A stretch of 45,966 nt of DNA, taken from positions 1 through 45,966 of the forward strand of contig CAZIDN010000028.1 in assembly GCA_964537875.1 (NCBI GenBank), read 5' to 3'. This document shows positions 9,125 through 17,021 of this stretch, piece by piece. A model generated the notes under the pieces. The model was given only the letters and a program-made list of their open reading frames with translations, was not told the origin of the DNA and did no database searches. Every line of letters begins with the position of its first letter. Within the stretch, counting starts at the first letter, position 1. Origin of the DNA: JAPKZH01 sp964537875 (lineage in GTDB: Bacteria > Acidobacteriota > Aminicenantia > Aminicenantales > UBA4085). Both the position numbers and the translations under genes were made by a program.

Positions 9125-9154
9125 TTTATATCTTATTTTGTGCGCTAGATGCAA
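9125..9154 (-). promoter_or_regulatory. Predicted promoter of the TonB-dependent receptor
   Basis: On the minus strand TTGCAT (9154-9149), an 18-base spacer and TATAAA (9130-9125). Transcription would start near 9118, leaving a 33-base leader with a strong AAAGGAGG ribosome site before ATG 9085. The 161-base gap to the preceding gene also argues for a separate promoter. Confidence 0.45.
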
Positions 9155-9246
9155 GAACTTTTTTTAAATAGTTCAACGCGCTAATGAAAAATTCTACCGG
9201 GAAGAGACCGGAGCAAGAGAAAAACCCCTTCCGACGTCAAGAAGCA

Positions 9247-9672
9247 TTACGGTCGGCGGCCGGGAATGGACCGAACCATGACCAGGAGAATGTTTCCCGT
9301 GGATGGCAGGCCGGCGACGAGCGGGCCGCCTTCCGCGGACTCGCGCGATATCCAGGTCGAGGCCGCGGCGTCGAAGATCTCGATGAAATAGCGGCCCGGA
9401 GGGACATCGAGGACGAACTGACTCGCGAACGTCTCTCCCGGGCAAGGCCGCGGTTCACACCACAACCAGAACTGATCAGGTCCCGCCAGGAATCCGAACC
9501 GTCCGACCCAGGAGGGAAGGCTTCGGACTCGGCGAACCGATCCGCTCCTCAGCGATCCGGGGTCGAGTGAAAACGGTCTATCGGCCTTTTGCAGCGCCGC
9601 TCGTACAAGCGCCCGCGTCTCGGCCGCCGGGATCCTTTGGACCGCCCGGGGGCCTTTCGGTTCGGACGTCAT
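9247..9672 (-). CDS. Small hypothetical protein with PGRY-type beta-sandwich C-terminus
   Basis: 141 residues, no signal peptide. Its ATG overlaps the stop of the M14-like gene by 4 bases (ATGA), so it is translationally coupled and last in the hyp-glycosidase run. The C-terminal half (PPGRYFIEIFDAAASTW, then EGGPLVAGLP, then NILLVMVRS) resembles the terminal beta domain often called a putative collagen-binding domain at the end of some glycoside hydrolases. The N-terminal half matches nothing I recognise. It may be a detached domain or a degraded remnant. Function unknown. Confidence 0.55.
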   Translation of the reverse strand: MTSEPKGPRAVQRIPAAETRALVRAALQKADRPFSLDPGSLRSGSVRRVRSLPSWVGRFGFLAGPDQFWLWCEPRPCPGETFASQFVLDVPPGRYFIEIFDAAASTWISRESAEGGPLVAGLPSTGNILLVMVRSIPGRRP

Positions 9673-10727
9673 CGCAGGAAGGCTCCGAGGCCGGATTTCA
9701 TGAGCTCGGCCATGTCCGGCAGGCCGGCCAGCTCTACCTGCCGCGCCGTCGGCGCTCCGGCGTTATATGCTTCAATAACGGCCCGCAGCGCTTCGATATG
9801 GACGCCCACCCTTTTCGACAGCGGCCAGGCGGGATCGTTGACCGGATCGCCAGGCTTATCCCGGAGAGAGCCGGGATTGGGCGTTTCGAACAGGAAGGCC
9901 CGGGCCTGGGTGGCATCTCCCCATTCGCGGTGAGACAACCCTCGGAAAGTTGCCGACGACTCCTCGAGCTTTAGGCTCAGGCCTTTGGTTTCGAGGTTGA
10001 GGACCGCCTCGGCCGCGAGCTCCGCGTTCTTGGGATTAGCGACGATCATCAACGCCAAGCGGCTTCCGGTCGGCGCTTCATGAAGGTCGAAGGCCAGGTC
10101 GACGCCCTCTTTCCGGATCAGGGCGACAATCGCCGCGGCGATCCGCTGTGTCAGGTTGCCGTCCTCTTTTCCTGGAAACTGCCGGTCAAGGTTGCGCGAC
10201 AGGTTGTCGGACGCATATTCCGGAGTCGGTGGCTTCTCGCCCGGCGGGTCGGGTTCGCCTTGGTGCTCGGGCTTGGTCAGACGTGCTCCGCTCACGAATG
10301 TCCTCTCGCCGCCCGCCGTCTTGATGGTGAATGTCCTGGGGACGGCCGGCATGTTCGGGTCCTGGTAGCTCGCGCTCGAATTGTTGGCGTGGGGGACGAC
10401 GATCAGCCGGCCCCGCCCGAGCTTCGCCCGCTCGACGAGCAGGACGGCCGCCATGACGCCGGCGATCTCGTTGGCATGCGTCCCCCCCGCGAGGAAAACC
10501 GTGCCTCCCGGCTTCGGCCCCTCGAGGAGATAGACGGCCGAATCGCCGGGCGTGCCGGCCAAGGAAGGCAGATAATCGGAGAGGGCGATTGTCTTGACGC
10601 CGAGCCCGGGTCTCACGTCGTGGACTGCCGGCGGGATCGAGGGAATCGAGATCTGCGATGCCGCGACCGCGCCGATCCCAGCGGCCAGGACGCCGATCAG
10701 GACCGCCTTTATGGACTCTCTTCCCAT
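9669..10727 (-). CDS. M14-like succinylglutamate desuccinylase/aspartoacylase family protein, exported
   Basis: 352 residues with an N-terminal hydrophobic signal (about 7-25). The zinc-carboxypeptidase fold is shown by GGTHANEIAGVMAA (His and Glu zinc ligands), RNLDRQFPG (substrate-binding Asn/Arg), FDLHEAPTGSRLA (third zinc ligand His) and a late FETPNPG (general-base Glu region). This family hydrolyses N-acyl amino acids or trims peptides; the exported location suggests periplasmic amidohydrolysis. It begins one base after the GGT stop and overlaps the next gene by 4 bases, so the genes are cotranscribed. Partnership with gamma-glutamyltransferase suggests peptide or gamma-glutamyl compound scavenging; that is inference. 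Confidence 0.85.
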   Translation of the reverse strand: MGRESIKAVLIGVLAAGIGAVAASQISIPSIPPAVHDVRPGLGVKTIALSDYLPSLAGTPGDSAVYLLEGPKPGGTVFLAGGTHANEIAGVMAAVLLVERAKLGRGRLIVVPHANNSSASYQDPNMPAVPRTFTIKTAGGERTFVSGARLTKPEHQGEPDPPGEKPPTPEYASDNLSRNLDRQFPGKEDGNLTQRIAAAIVALIRKEGVDLAFDLHEAPTGSRLALMIVANPKNAELAAEAVLNLETKGLSLKLEESSATFRGLSHREWGDATQARAFLFETPNPGSLRDKPGDPVNDPAWPLSKRVGVHIEALRAVIEAYNAGAPTARQVELAGLPDMAELMKSGLGAFLR

Positions 10728-10728
10728 T

Positions 10729-12462
10729 TCAATACCCCAGAACCGCCGCGTCGCGTCGAGGGTCGGCGCCGCCGATCTTCCTGTTCGTCTTGGGATCGAC
10801 GAGGATGCCCTGGGCGCCCCCGAAGTATAGGTCGAACGGTCCCAGCCGCTTCAACTCGTAGCCCAGCTTCGCCAAGGCCGCCAGGGTCTGGTCCGGAAGT
10901 CGGGGCTCGATCGAGAGCGCTTTGTCGGATGGGTAGAACCGGGGCGCCTCGATGGCTTCTTGGATGCCCATCTTGTAATCGATCAGGTTCGAGAGAAGGA
11001 GCGACATCGTCGTCAGGATGCGCCCCGCCCCCGGCGTGCCAAGGGTCGCGAACGCCCGGCCGTCCTTGACGACGATCGTCGGCGAGATCGTCGTCCGCAT
11101 CCTCTTGCCGGGGGCCAGGCTGTTGACGCCGCGGGCTGAGAAATTCTTCATCTCGTTGTTGAGGATGATCCCCGTGCCGGCGATGGCGACCTTGGCCCCG
11201 AAGAAGTCCGAGATCGTCTGGGTCAGGGCGACCATATTCCCCGTCTTGTCGGCCGCGGACAGCGACGTCGTGCTGGGGCTCTCCTCCTTGCCCGGAATGC
11301 CGGCGACGATCTTCTCGCCGATCCGCGCCGGGTCGATCTCGGCGGCGCGGCTCTTCGTGTAGGTTTTAGCCAGCAGGCCGGCGGCCGGAACGGAGACGAA
11401 ATCCGGGTCGGCGACAAAAGCGCTCCAATCGGCGATGCCGCGCCGCATACTCTCGGCGAACAGGTGGATGCGCTCCGGCGACAGCGGGGCGTGGCGGGCG
11501 ACATTGAAATTCTCCAGGATGTGCATGATCTCGATGACGGCCAGCCCGCCGGAGGGAGGCGGCGCCGAGATGAGGTCAAACCCACGGTACGAGCCACGCA
11601 CCGGCGGGCGCTCGATCGCCTTATATCCGGCCAGGTCGTCCTTCGTGATGAATCCGCCGCGGTCGCGCATTTCGGCGGCGATCTTCTCCGCCAGTTCGCC
11701 GCGGTAGAACGCGTCCCGGCCTCCAGCCGCAATTTTGCGGAGGCTTTCGGCGAGGTCCGGGTTCCGGAGCGTCTCCCCCGCTCCAAGCGGCAGGTCTTCG
11801 GGACACAGGATCGCGGCCAGGGCTTCGTTTTTCATGATCGCTTCATAACTGTCGGCTATGATGCCGGCCAGCAGCGGGCTGATGACGAACCCGTCGGCGG
11901 CGAGTTTGATCGCGGGCGCCAGTACCTGGGGCAGCGTCATCGTGCCGTACTTCTCGAGGGCGAGGCATAATCCCGCCACCGTCCCCGGGGCCGCCGCGGC
12001 GGCAAAGCCGGTTGAAGGAATGCCCTGGGGATAGGACGCCGCAGCCGGGGCGGAAGAGCGATAGTCGATGGCGGTCATCGACCCGGTTTTGGCGAGATAA
12101 ATGACCATCATCCCCTCGCCGCCGAGCCCGTTGGAGTTCGGCTCGACCACGCCGATGGCGAACGCCGCCGCCACCGCCGCGTCGACTGCGTTCCCCCCCG
12201 CCTTCAAGATGTCCACGCCGGCCTGCGAGGCTAGAGAATGGGCGGAAGCCACCATGCCATTGGCGGCCGTGACCTCGACATTTTTTGTCTGAGGGAGCGC
12301 CCCTCCCGCGGCTAAAGTCAGGGCGACGGTCAGACAAAGGACGAAGCGTCTGCCTAAAACCGATGGCCGAAATTCGCTCTTGAAGATTCTCGATACACGC
12401 CGTGACCGAATCTTATCCAAGATTTCCTCCTCACCTATCAAGCGATCTAAACTCGATTTCAA
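10729..12462 (-). CDS. ggt: Gamma-glutamyltransferase, exported
   Basis: 577 residues, Ntn-hydrolase superfamily. The N-terminus is unusually long and basic before the hydrophobic segment (about 39-56). Family motifs: GGNAVDAAVAA (89-99), a GLGGEG motif (112-117), and SPSTTSLSAADKTGN with the autocleavage/catalytic Thr at about 398, matching Thr391 of the E. coli enzyme, followed by a GTPGAG-type oxyanion loop near the C-terminus. It would self-cleave into large and small subunits in the periplasm and hydrolyse or transfer gamma-glutamyl groups. The start overlaps the preceding gene by 32 bases; I found no better-placed start codon before the signal sequence. Confidence 0.9.
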   Translation of the reverse strand: MKSSLDRLIGEEEILDKIRSRRVSRIFKSEFRPSVLGRRFVLCLTVALTLAAGGALPQTKNVEVTAANGMVASAHSLASQAGVDILKAGGNAVDAAVAAAFAIGVVEPNSNGLGGEGMMVIYLAKTGSMTAIDYRSSAPAAASYPQGIPSTGFAAAAAPGTVAGLCLALEKYGTMTLPQVLAPAIKLAADGFVISPLLAGIIADSYEAIMKNEALAAILCPEDLPLGAGETLRNPDLAESLRKIAAGGRDAFYRGELAEKIAAEMRDRGGFITKDDLAGYKAIERPPVRGSYRGFDLISAPPPSGGLAVIEIMHILENFNVARHAPLSPERIHLFAESMRRGIADWSAFVADPDFVSVPAAGLLAKTYTKSRAAEIDPARIGEKIVAGIPGKEESPSTTSLSAADKTGNMVALTQTISDFFGAKVAIAGTGIILNNEMKNFSARGVNSLAPGKRMRTTISPTIVVKDGRAFATLGTPGAGRILTTMSLLLSNLIDYKMGIQEAIEAPRFYPSDKALSIEPRLPDQTLAALAKLGYELKRLGPFDLYFGGAQGILVDPKTNRKIGGADPRRDAAVLGY

Positions 12463-14161
12463 GAACGTGGTTTTTGAAATCGGTCACGATGACGACAAAT
12501 CTGTCTTGGCCCGATTCGGACTGAACAAACGGGATCTTCAGCCCGTCTCTTTTTACGCGAAGCTTCTGGAATTTCCCGGGGATATTCGCACCGGCTTCAA
12601 TTCGGGGAATGAGAATTTTGATTTTGCCGGGACCCGGGATATTGCTGTTATAGCGGAAGACCAATTTGTTCTTCATCCGGTCAAACTGATAAACGTATGC
12701 CGCAAACAGGTCCGAGGCGGGAATGTAGACGTGGACGGAGGCGCTGTCTGAGCCCAGCTTCGGCTCGAGCCCGAGCGAATCCTTGGCAATCTTGAGACCG
12801 AAGTATCCTTCGAACAGGGCTTTGGCCAGGCTGCCCGCGCTGCCGGAGTAAAACGCGCTTCCCCGTCCGGTCCCGTCCGGGCTGTCCCATTCATAGAGGC
12901 CTCGATTGGCGATGTCTTTTTTGGCGATTTCGAGAAGTTTCTCTCGGGCCTGCCGGCTGAATCCGTGTTCGAACATGGCGTAGACGATCCTGCCGGCGAA
13001 CCAGTCCCACTGGCCGCCGTTCTGGTACTCATAAGGATCGTCCAGCGAGGGATGCTGGAAGAATTTTTTGGGATAGGGGGGCAGGAGTGTCCCTCCGATC
13101 GTAGAAAGGCCAAAGGACTTCTGACGGACCAGCGCGCTTTCGATGATCCTGCGGCACTTCTCTTCCGAGGCCAATCCGGAGAGGATGGACTCGGCGTTTC
13201 CACCCATGGCAAATATGTCGGCTTCGTCGAAGTCATGGCGGAGCGAATCCAGGTGGATGTGGACCCGATAAAAGCCTTTGTCCTCCTGCCATAACCATCG
13301 ATCGGTATTCTTTTGAATGGACCCGGCTTTTTCTTCCCAGAGCCGGGCTTTTTCTTTCAGGCCGCGGCCATCAAACATCCCGGCCAAGCTTCTGGCGGCT
13401 CCATAGAACATGCTTTGGTCATAGATGTCGCATGTCCAGTGGGTTCGGTCGTCGGCATAGATCGCATTTTGGTCAGCGTGTTCCATGTCGACATCGCCCC
13501 AATCGGCCGTATGCGCCCCGGTGACGAGACCTCGCTGCCCGTCGAACCTGTGGTCGAGGACATAGAGCATCGCCTTTTCCAGCCTGGACAGAATGGCCTC
13601 TCCGTTCATTTTTTCTTCCAGCCAGGCATCGCCCAAGATACGGCTGATTTGGCCTGCGGCCTGGACGGCGCTTGTCTCCTGATCGGTTTCCGTGGTGTTC
13701 TTATCCGTTTTGCCCCTGGAATCCAACCAGTCCTCGAGTGAGCCGTCGTCCTTCTGGGCAGCTAGATGTTCGATCAGCCAGGCCCGGAGATAAGGAATCT
13801 CATAGAAATAGCGCGAAGCCGGGATGATGGTGTTGGCGTCCCTCAGCCAGATCTGGGGATACGCCGACCCTGCGGCGAATCCCGAGATGGGTCCCGTTTT
13901 TCCTTGGAAGGCCACCTGGTTATGGGAGAGCGTGGCCCGGATGAGATGGAAGAGCTCTTTGTATTCCGGGATCGTCGAACGGAAGTCCGTGAACTTGCCG
14001 TATTCTAAATCTTTGATGTTTTTGGCGGCGGGTTGCGGGCCGCCGGAGCAAGCCATGCCGGCCGCGATCACGAACATCGAGGCGAGGAACGAAGCGGAAC
14101 ACAGAAATCCATGCCGGGTGAATTTCCCGGGTCCTGAGAAGCTTTTCATCCCGTTCATCAT
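12431..14161 (-). CDS. Six-hairpin (alpha/alpha)6-barrel glycoside hydrolase-like lipoprotein
   Basis: 576 residues. The signal sequence ends in a lipobox (AAGMAC, then SGGPQ), so the protein is predicted to be lipid-anchored. The body has features of the (alpha/alpha)6 glycosidases (GH15/GH63/debranching-enzyme type): QIWLRDANTIIPASRYF, EDWLDSRG, TGAHTADWGDVDMEH, HWTCDIYDQSMFYGAARSLA, NGGQWDWFAGRIVYAMFE and GLYEWDSPDGTGRGSAFYSG. Acidic residues in the DWGDVD and EWDSPDG segments are catalytic candidates. A C-terminal beta domain follows (about 460-576). ATG 14161 overlaps the hypE stop (TGATG); an in-frame TTG at 14167 is an alternative. Substrate unknown; alpha-linked oligosaccharide is a guess from the fold. 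Confidence 0.8.
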   Translation of the reverse strand: MMNGMKSFSGPGKFTRHGFLCSASFLASMFVIAAGMACSGGPQPAAKNIKDLEYGKFTDFRSTIPEYKELFHLIRATLSHNQVAFQGKTGPISGFAAGSAYPQIWLRDANTIIPASRYFYEIPYLRAWLIEHLAAQKDDGSLEDWLDSRGKTDKNTTETDQETSAVQAAGQISRILGDAWLEEKMNGEAILSRLEKAMLYVLDHRFDGQRGLVTGAHTADWGDVDMEHADQNAIYADDRTHWTCDIYDQSMFYGAARSLAGMFDGRGLKEKARLWEEKAGSIQKNTDRWLWQEDKGFYRVHIHLDSLRHDFDEADIFAMGGNAESILSGLASEEKCRRIIESALVRQKSFGLSTIGGTLLPPYPKKFFQHPSLDDPYEYQNGGQWDWFAGRIVYAMFEHGFSRQAREKLLEIAKKDIANRGLYEWDSPDGTGRGSAFYSGSAGSLAKALFEGYFGLKIAKDSLGLEPKLGSDSASVHVYIPASDLFAAYVYQFDRMKNKLVFRYNSNIPGPGKIKILIPRIEAGANIPGKFQKLRVKRDGLKIPFVQSESGQDRFVVIVTDFKNHVLEIEFRSLDR

Positions 14162-15147
14162 CAACAAATGCGCGGCAGGAGCTCGGAGGTCAGCGGCTCG
14201 AGCAACCTGAGCCCGCCGGCGGCCGTGGCCAAGAGGAGTTCGCCCGGCCTTCCGATTTTTGCTTCGACTTCGCCGATCACTTGAGCTCTTTTCCCCAAGG
14301 GATGCTTTTTGATTCCGCCAAGGATCCGGGCGGCTTTGCTTTGAGGGACGACGATCACCGCCCTTCCTTCGCAGGCCAGATAAAGGGGGTCTACCCCCAG
14401 CAGCTCGGCGGCGCCGCGGACGGCCCGGGAAAGAGGAATTTTATTTTCTTCGATTAGGATTGGATGGGGAATCCGCTCAGCTAATTCGGAAAGGATGGTG
14501 GCCAAGCCTCCCCGGGTAATGTCCCTCATCCAGAAAACGCCTTTTTTCCAAAAGGGCAGGAGAAAATTCAATGGAGCGCAATCGCTGCGGGCACGGGATT
14601 CCAGGCCGAATTCCGCTCTGGCCATCATGACGGCCAGGCTGTGCTCTCCCAAAGTCCCGGTGACGATGATCTTGTCACCCGGCCTGATGAGTTCCGGCCT
14701 TGGCCTGGCTATAACCCGCCCGATGCCCGACGTATTGATATAAATTTTATCGCCCTGGCCGAGCCTCACGACTTTTGTGTCTCCGGTCGTAATCTGAACT
14801 TTCGCCGCCGCGGCCGCCTTTTTCAAGGAACCCAGGATCCTTTCCAGGTCGTCCCAGGCCAGCCCTTCTTCCAGGATCAGGGCCAGGGACAGATAGCGGG
14901 GGATCGCGCCGGAGACAACGAGGTCATTGACCGTCCCGTTGACGGCCAGCGTTCCGATGTCCCCTCCCGGGAAGAAGATGGGGTCCACGACATAGCTGTC
15001 TGTCGTAAAGGCAATATTATCAGGTAGATGGCTGGCATCCGAGAGTTCCGCCAGGAACGGGTTCTTAAATGTCGGCACGATCGTCCCGGCGATGAAATCC
15101 CTCATGGACTTGCCGCCGCTGCCGAGATCCAGGCTGATCTTTTTCAT
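14161..15147 (-). CDS. hypE: HypE, carbamoyl dehydratase for [NiFe]-hydrogenase cyanide ligand synthesis
   Basis: 328 residues, PurM/AIR-synthase fold. The C-terminus is the hallmark LLPRIC, whose terminal Cys carries the carbamoyl group passed from HypF and dehydrated with ATP to thiocyanate. N-terminal motifs LDLGSGGKSM, FTTDSYVVDPIFFPGGDIG and LAVNGTVNDLVVSGA fit the family. The last Cys being intact suggests a working enzyme. It overlaps hypD by 4 bases and the downstream glycosidase by one. hypA, hypB, hypF and hydrogenase structural genes are not in the window. Confidence 0.95.
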   Translation of the reverse strand: MKKISLDLGSGGKSMRDFIAGTIVPTFKNPFLAELSDASHLPDNIAFTTDSYVVDPIFFPGGDIGTLAVNGTVNDLVVSGAIPRYLSLALILEEGLAWDDLERILGSLKKAAAAAKVQITTGDTKVVRLGQGDKIYINTSGIGRVIARPRPELIRPGDKIIVTGTLGEHSLAVMMARAEFGLESRARSDCAPLNFLLPFWKKGVFWMRDITRGGLATILSELAERIPHPILIEENKIPLSRAVRGAAELLGVDPLYLACEGRAVIVVPQSKAARILGGIKKHPLGKRAQVIGEVEAKIGRPGELLLATAAGGLRLLEPLTSELLPRIC

Positions 15148-16250
15148 CGGGAATTCAGTTCCCTGTATTTATAATGGACGAAGCAGGATCCTTCGAAGGA
15201 CACCATGCAAGGTCCGCAGGGAAAGTCGGGGGCGCATTTTTTGCCGAAAAGTGTGCACTCTGTCGGAGACATCAGGCCTCGAAGGACATCCCCGCACCGG
15301 CAGCCGGGGAGGTCGCCGCTTCCGGCCCGGATATCCAGCCCATACTTCAATTCCGCATCCCAGTTTTCGAAAGCTTTGCGGAGTCTCAGCCCGCTCTTGG
15401 GAATCAGGCCCAATCCCCGCCAATGGGCATCTTTCGGCTCGAGAACCTCTTCCATGAGACGCAGGGCAATCGGGTTTCCGTCGTTCGGCACGACGCGGCT
15501 GTACTCGTTGGATACTTGCGGCTTTCCTTCTTCGAGCTGGTCCAGAATAGAGGAGATGCCGAGAAGGATGTCTCCGGGTTCGAACCCGGCAATCGCCCCT
15601 GGGAATCCATAATCCCTGGCCACGAATTCGTAAGGTTTTTTGCCGATGATGGCGCTGACATGGCCGGGGTAAAGGAACCCGGATATCTTGATTTCTCCAG
15701 ATTCGAGGATCGCTTTAAGGGGCGGAGGAATCAGCCAGAGCGCTGAGAGAATCGAATAGTTCTTCAGATTCTCTTCGGCTGCTTGTTTGGCCATGAAGGC
15801 GATGGATGGAATAGTGGTTTCAAAGCCGGCGCCGAAGAAAACAACGGATTTCTCCTTTTTTTGTTTGGCCAGCTCCAGGGATTCTTGGGGCGAATAGACG
15901 ATTCTTATGGATGATCCCCTGTGGGGTATCGTATTCTGCAACGAGTCCATCCGGGTGGGGACGCGGGTCATATCACCGAACGTAGCCAAGATGATGTCTT
16001 CGTAGCGGGTCACGAGAGTGATCGCGGCTTCGTGGATTTCGTTGGGGGTGATGCAGACAGGACAGCCGGGCCCGGAGACCATCTCGATGCCGATCTCCTC
16101 GAGCATTTTTTTCAAGCCGTACTTATGGATCGTCATCGTATGGGTGCCGCAGACCTCCATAATCCGGCAGGGAGTGGGGAGGGACTTGGCTTTTTCCCCG
16201 ATGGTCTTGAGGAGGGCCGAAATAACTTTTTTGTCCCTGTAAGCGTTCAC
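15144..16250 (-). CDS. hypD: HypD, hydrogenase Fe(CN)2CO assembly scaffold
   Basis: 368 residues. Conserved motifs include MEVCGTHTMTIHKYGL (catalytic Cys and HTM), GPGCPVCITP (redox Cys pair) and a C-terminal [4Fe-4S] region with CRCGDVLRG, ECTLFGKKC and FPCGPC. With HypC it forms the complex in which the Fe(CN)2CO unit is built from HypE-delivered cyanide. It starts 24 bases after hypC and its stop overlaps the hypE start (ATGA), a classic hypCDE order. Confidence 0.96.
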   Translation of the reverse strand: MNAYRDKKVISALLKTIGEKAKSLPTPCRIMEVCGTHTMTIHKYGLKKMLEEIGIEMVSGPGCPVCITPNEIHEAAITLVTRYEDIILATFGDMTRVPTRMDSLQNTIPHRGSSIRIVYSPQESLELAKQKKEKSVVFFGAGFETTIPSIAFMAKQAAEENLKNYSILSALWLIPPPLKAILESGEIKISGFLYPGHVSAIIGKKPYEFVARDYGFPGAIAGFEPGDILLGISSILDQLEEGKPQVSNEYSRVVPNDGNPIALRLMEEVLEPKDAHWRGLGLIPKSGLRLRKAFENWDAELKYGLDIRAGSGDLPGCRCGDVLRGLMSPTECTLFGKKCAPDFPCGPCMVSFEGSCFVHYKYRELNSR

Positions 16251-16274
16251 GCTTTATATCCCAGGAATGAGCCC

Positions 16275-16514
16275 TTATCCGCCGGCTGGCTCGCTCTTTT
16301 CCGCGATCTCCCTGAGCAGGGCGAGCGTCTCCCGGGCTTCCTGCTCATCGAGCTTGGATATGGCGAACCCGGCATGGACGATCACCCAGTCTCCGGTTTG
16401 GACGCCTTCGAGAAGCGCGAAATTGGCCTTGACCTTCGTCCCCAGGTAATCGACCTTTCCCGCCTGGAGGGCTTCATCGACTTCAATCACTTTCGCGGGT
16501 ATAGCAAGGCACAT
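16275..16514 (-). CDS. hypC: HypC/HybG family hydrogenase maturation chaperone
   Basis: 79 residues beginning MCLAIPAKV. Cys2, exposed after Met removal, binds the iron during cofactor assembly. The OB-fold core ends in GDWVIVHAGFAISKLDEQEA, typical of the family. First gene of the minus-strand run that continues through hypD and hypE to the glycosidase, GGT and M14-like genes. Confidence 0.96.
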   Translation of the reverse strand: MCLAIPAKVIEVDEALQAGKVDYLGTKVKANFALLEGVQTGDWVIVHAGFAISKLDEQEARETLALLREIAEKSEPAGG

Positions 16515-16558
16515 GTTCGGCTCTTTAGACTGGATAGATTACCAAAATGCCGCCTCCA

Positions 16559-16577
16559 GGTCTATATTTAATAGACC
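16559..16577 (-). promoter_or_regulatory. Perfect palindrome upstream of hypC, operator-like
   Basis: GGTCTAT-ATTTA-ATAGACC, a 7-bp perfect inverted repeat 45-63 bases before the hypC start. On the minus strand a weak promoter-like pair, TAGACC and TAATCT with a 17-base gap, would place its -35 in the palindrome. It could be a repressor or activator site; the regulator is unknown. Confidence 0.35.
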
Positions 16578-16690
16578 ACAAGGATCGATTTGAAGGAATA
16601 GATTCTTTTCTTAGCTGGGCGAGGGGTATGCCGCGTAAAAGCCCGTCAGCTTTTTATAAAGCTGGAACGAAGAATTAAGATTTAAACATT

Positions 16691-16725
16691 ATTAATCCCC
16701 CTACCCCCTTAGCCAATTAAGGGGG
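16691..16725. repeat. Short repeat with hairpin (copy 1 of the ATTAATCCCC family)
   Basis: A 20-base sequence starting ATTAATCCCCC at 16691-16710 recurs exactly at 33627-33646. In both places CCCCCTT pairs with AAGGGGG across an 8-base loop containing CAAT, then CT follows. Both copies lie in divergent intergenic regions. The stretch 16515-17021 has no gene; it holds this repeat, the palindrome before hypC, degenerate copy B and the uppS promoter. Confidence 0.65.
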
Positions 16726-16791
16726 CTTAAAAGGTCGGAGCGGGCATGGTTCCTCGACGGAACGGAGAGGAGAGCGAAGGAACGATGTCGA

Positions 16792-16974
16792 GCGGATTTT
16801 GAGGATTTGTGTTTATGAACACAAATCCTCGGGGATTCCAAAGGGGTATGCCCCGTTGGTCGCAGGACGTAAGTCCGAGAAGGGGAGGCAGGGAGCGAAG
16901 CGACCGTTGGAAGGGGTCTTCCCCTCCAAAGTGCGCGAGTGGGAAAATCCGCGTGGCCTTGAGCGGCATACCCC
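16792..16974. repeat. Degenerate branched palindromic element, copy B
   Basis: It shares AGGGAGCGAAGCGACCGTTG (about 16889-16909) with copy D and has a side arm TTGGAAGGGG-TCTT-CCCCTCCAA. It also holds a perfect 13-bp hairpin (16801-16813 with 16818-16830, loop TATG). A 9-bp outer inverted pair GCGGATTTT / AAAATCCGC lies at 16792-16800 and 16944-16952. GGGGTATGCC occurs at 16623, 16843 and inverted at 16965. It lacks the ATGAATTCAT centre. It appears to be a rearranged relative of copies A and C-E. Confidence 0.5.
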
Positions 16975-16985
16975 GAGCCCTTCTT

Positions 16986-17014
16986 TTGACAATTCGGGGG
17001 GCAACCCCTATAAT
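16986..17014 (+). promoter_or_regulatory. Perfect-consensus sigma70 promoter of uppS
   Basis: TTGACA 16986-16991, exactly 17 bases, TATAAT 17009-17014: all twelve consensus bases at optimal spacing. Transcription should begin at about 17021, directly before ATG 17022, giving a leaderless uppS mRNA. The first in-frame ATG (17013) overlaps the -10 box and so cannot be in this transcript. Confidence 0.8.
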
Positions 17015-17021
17015 GTTTCGC

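Noticed and set aside
16809..17021. Longer N-terminal form of UppS starting at 16809
   Set aside because: It runs through repeat copy B and the perfect promoter, encodes low-complexity residues unlike the family, and would precede the transcription start.
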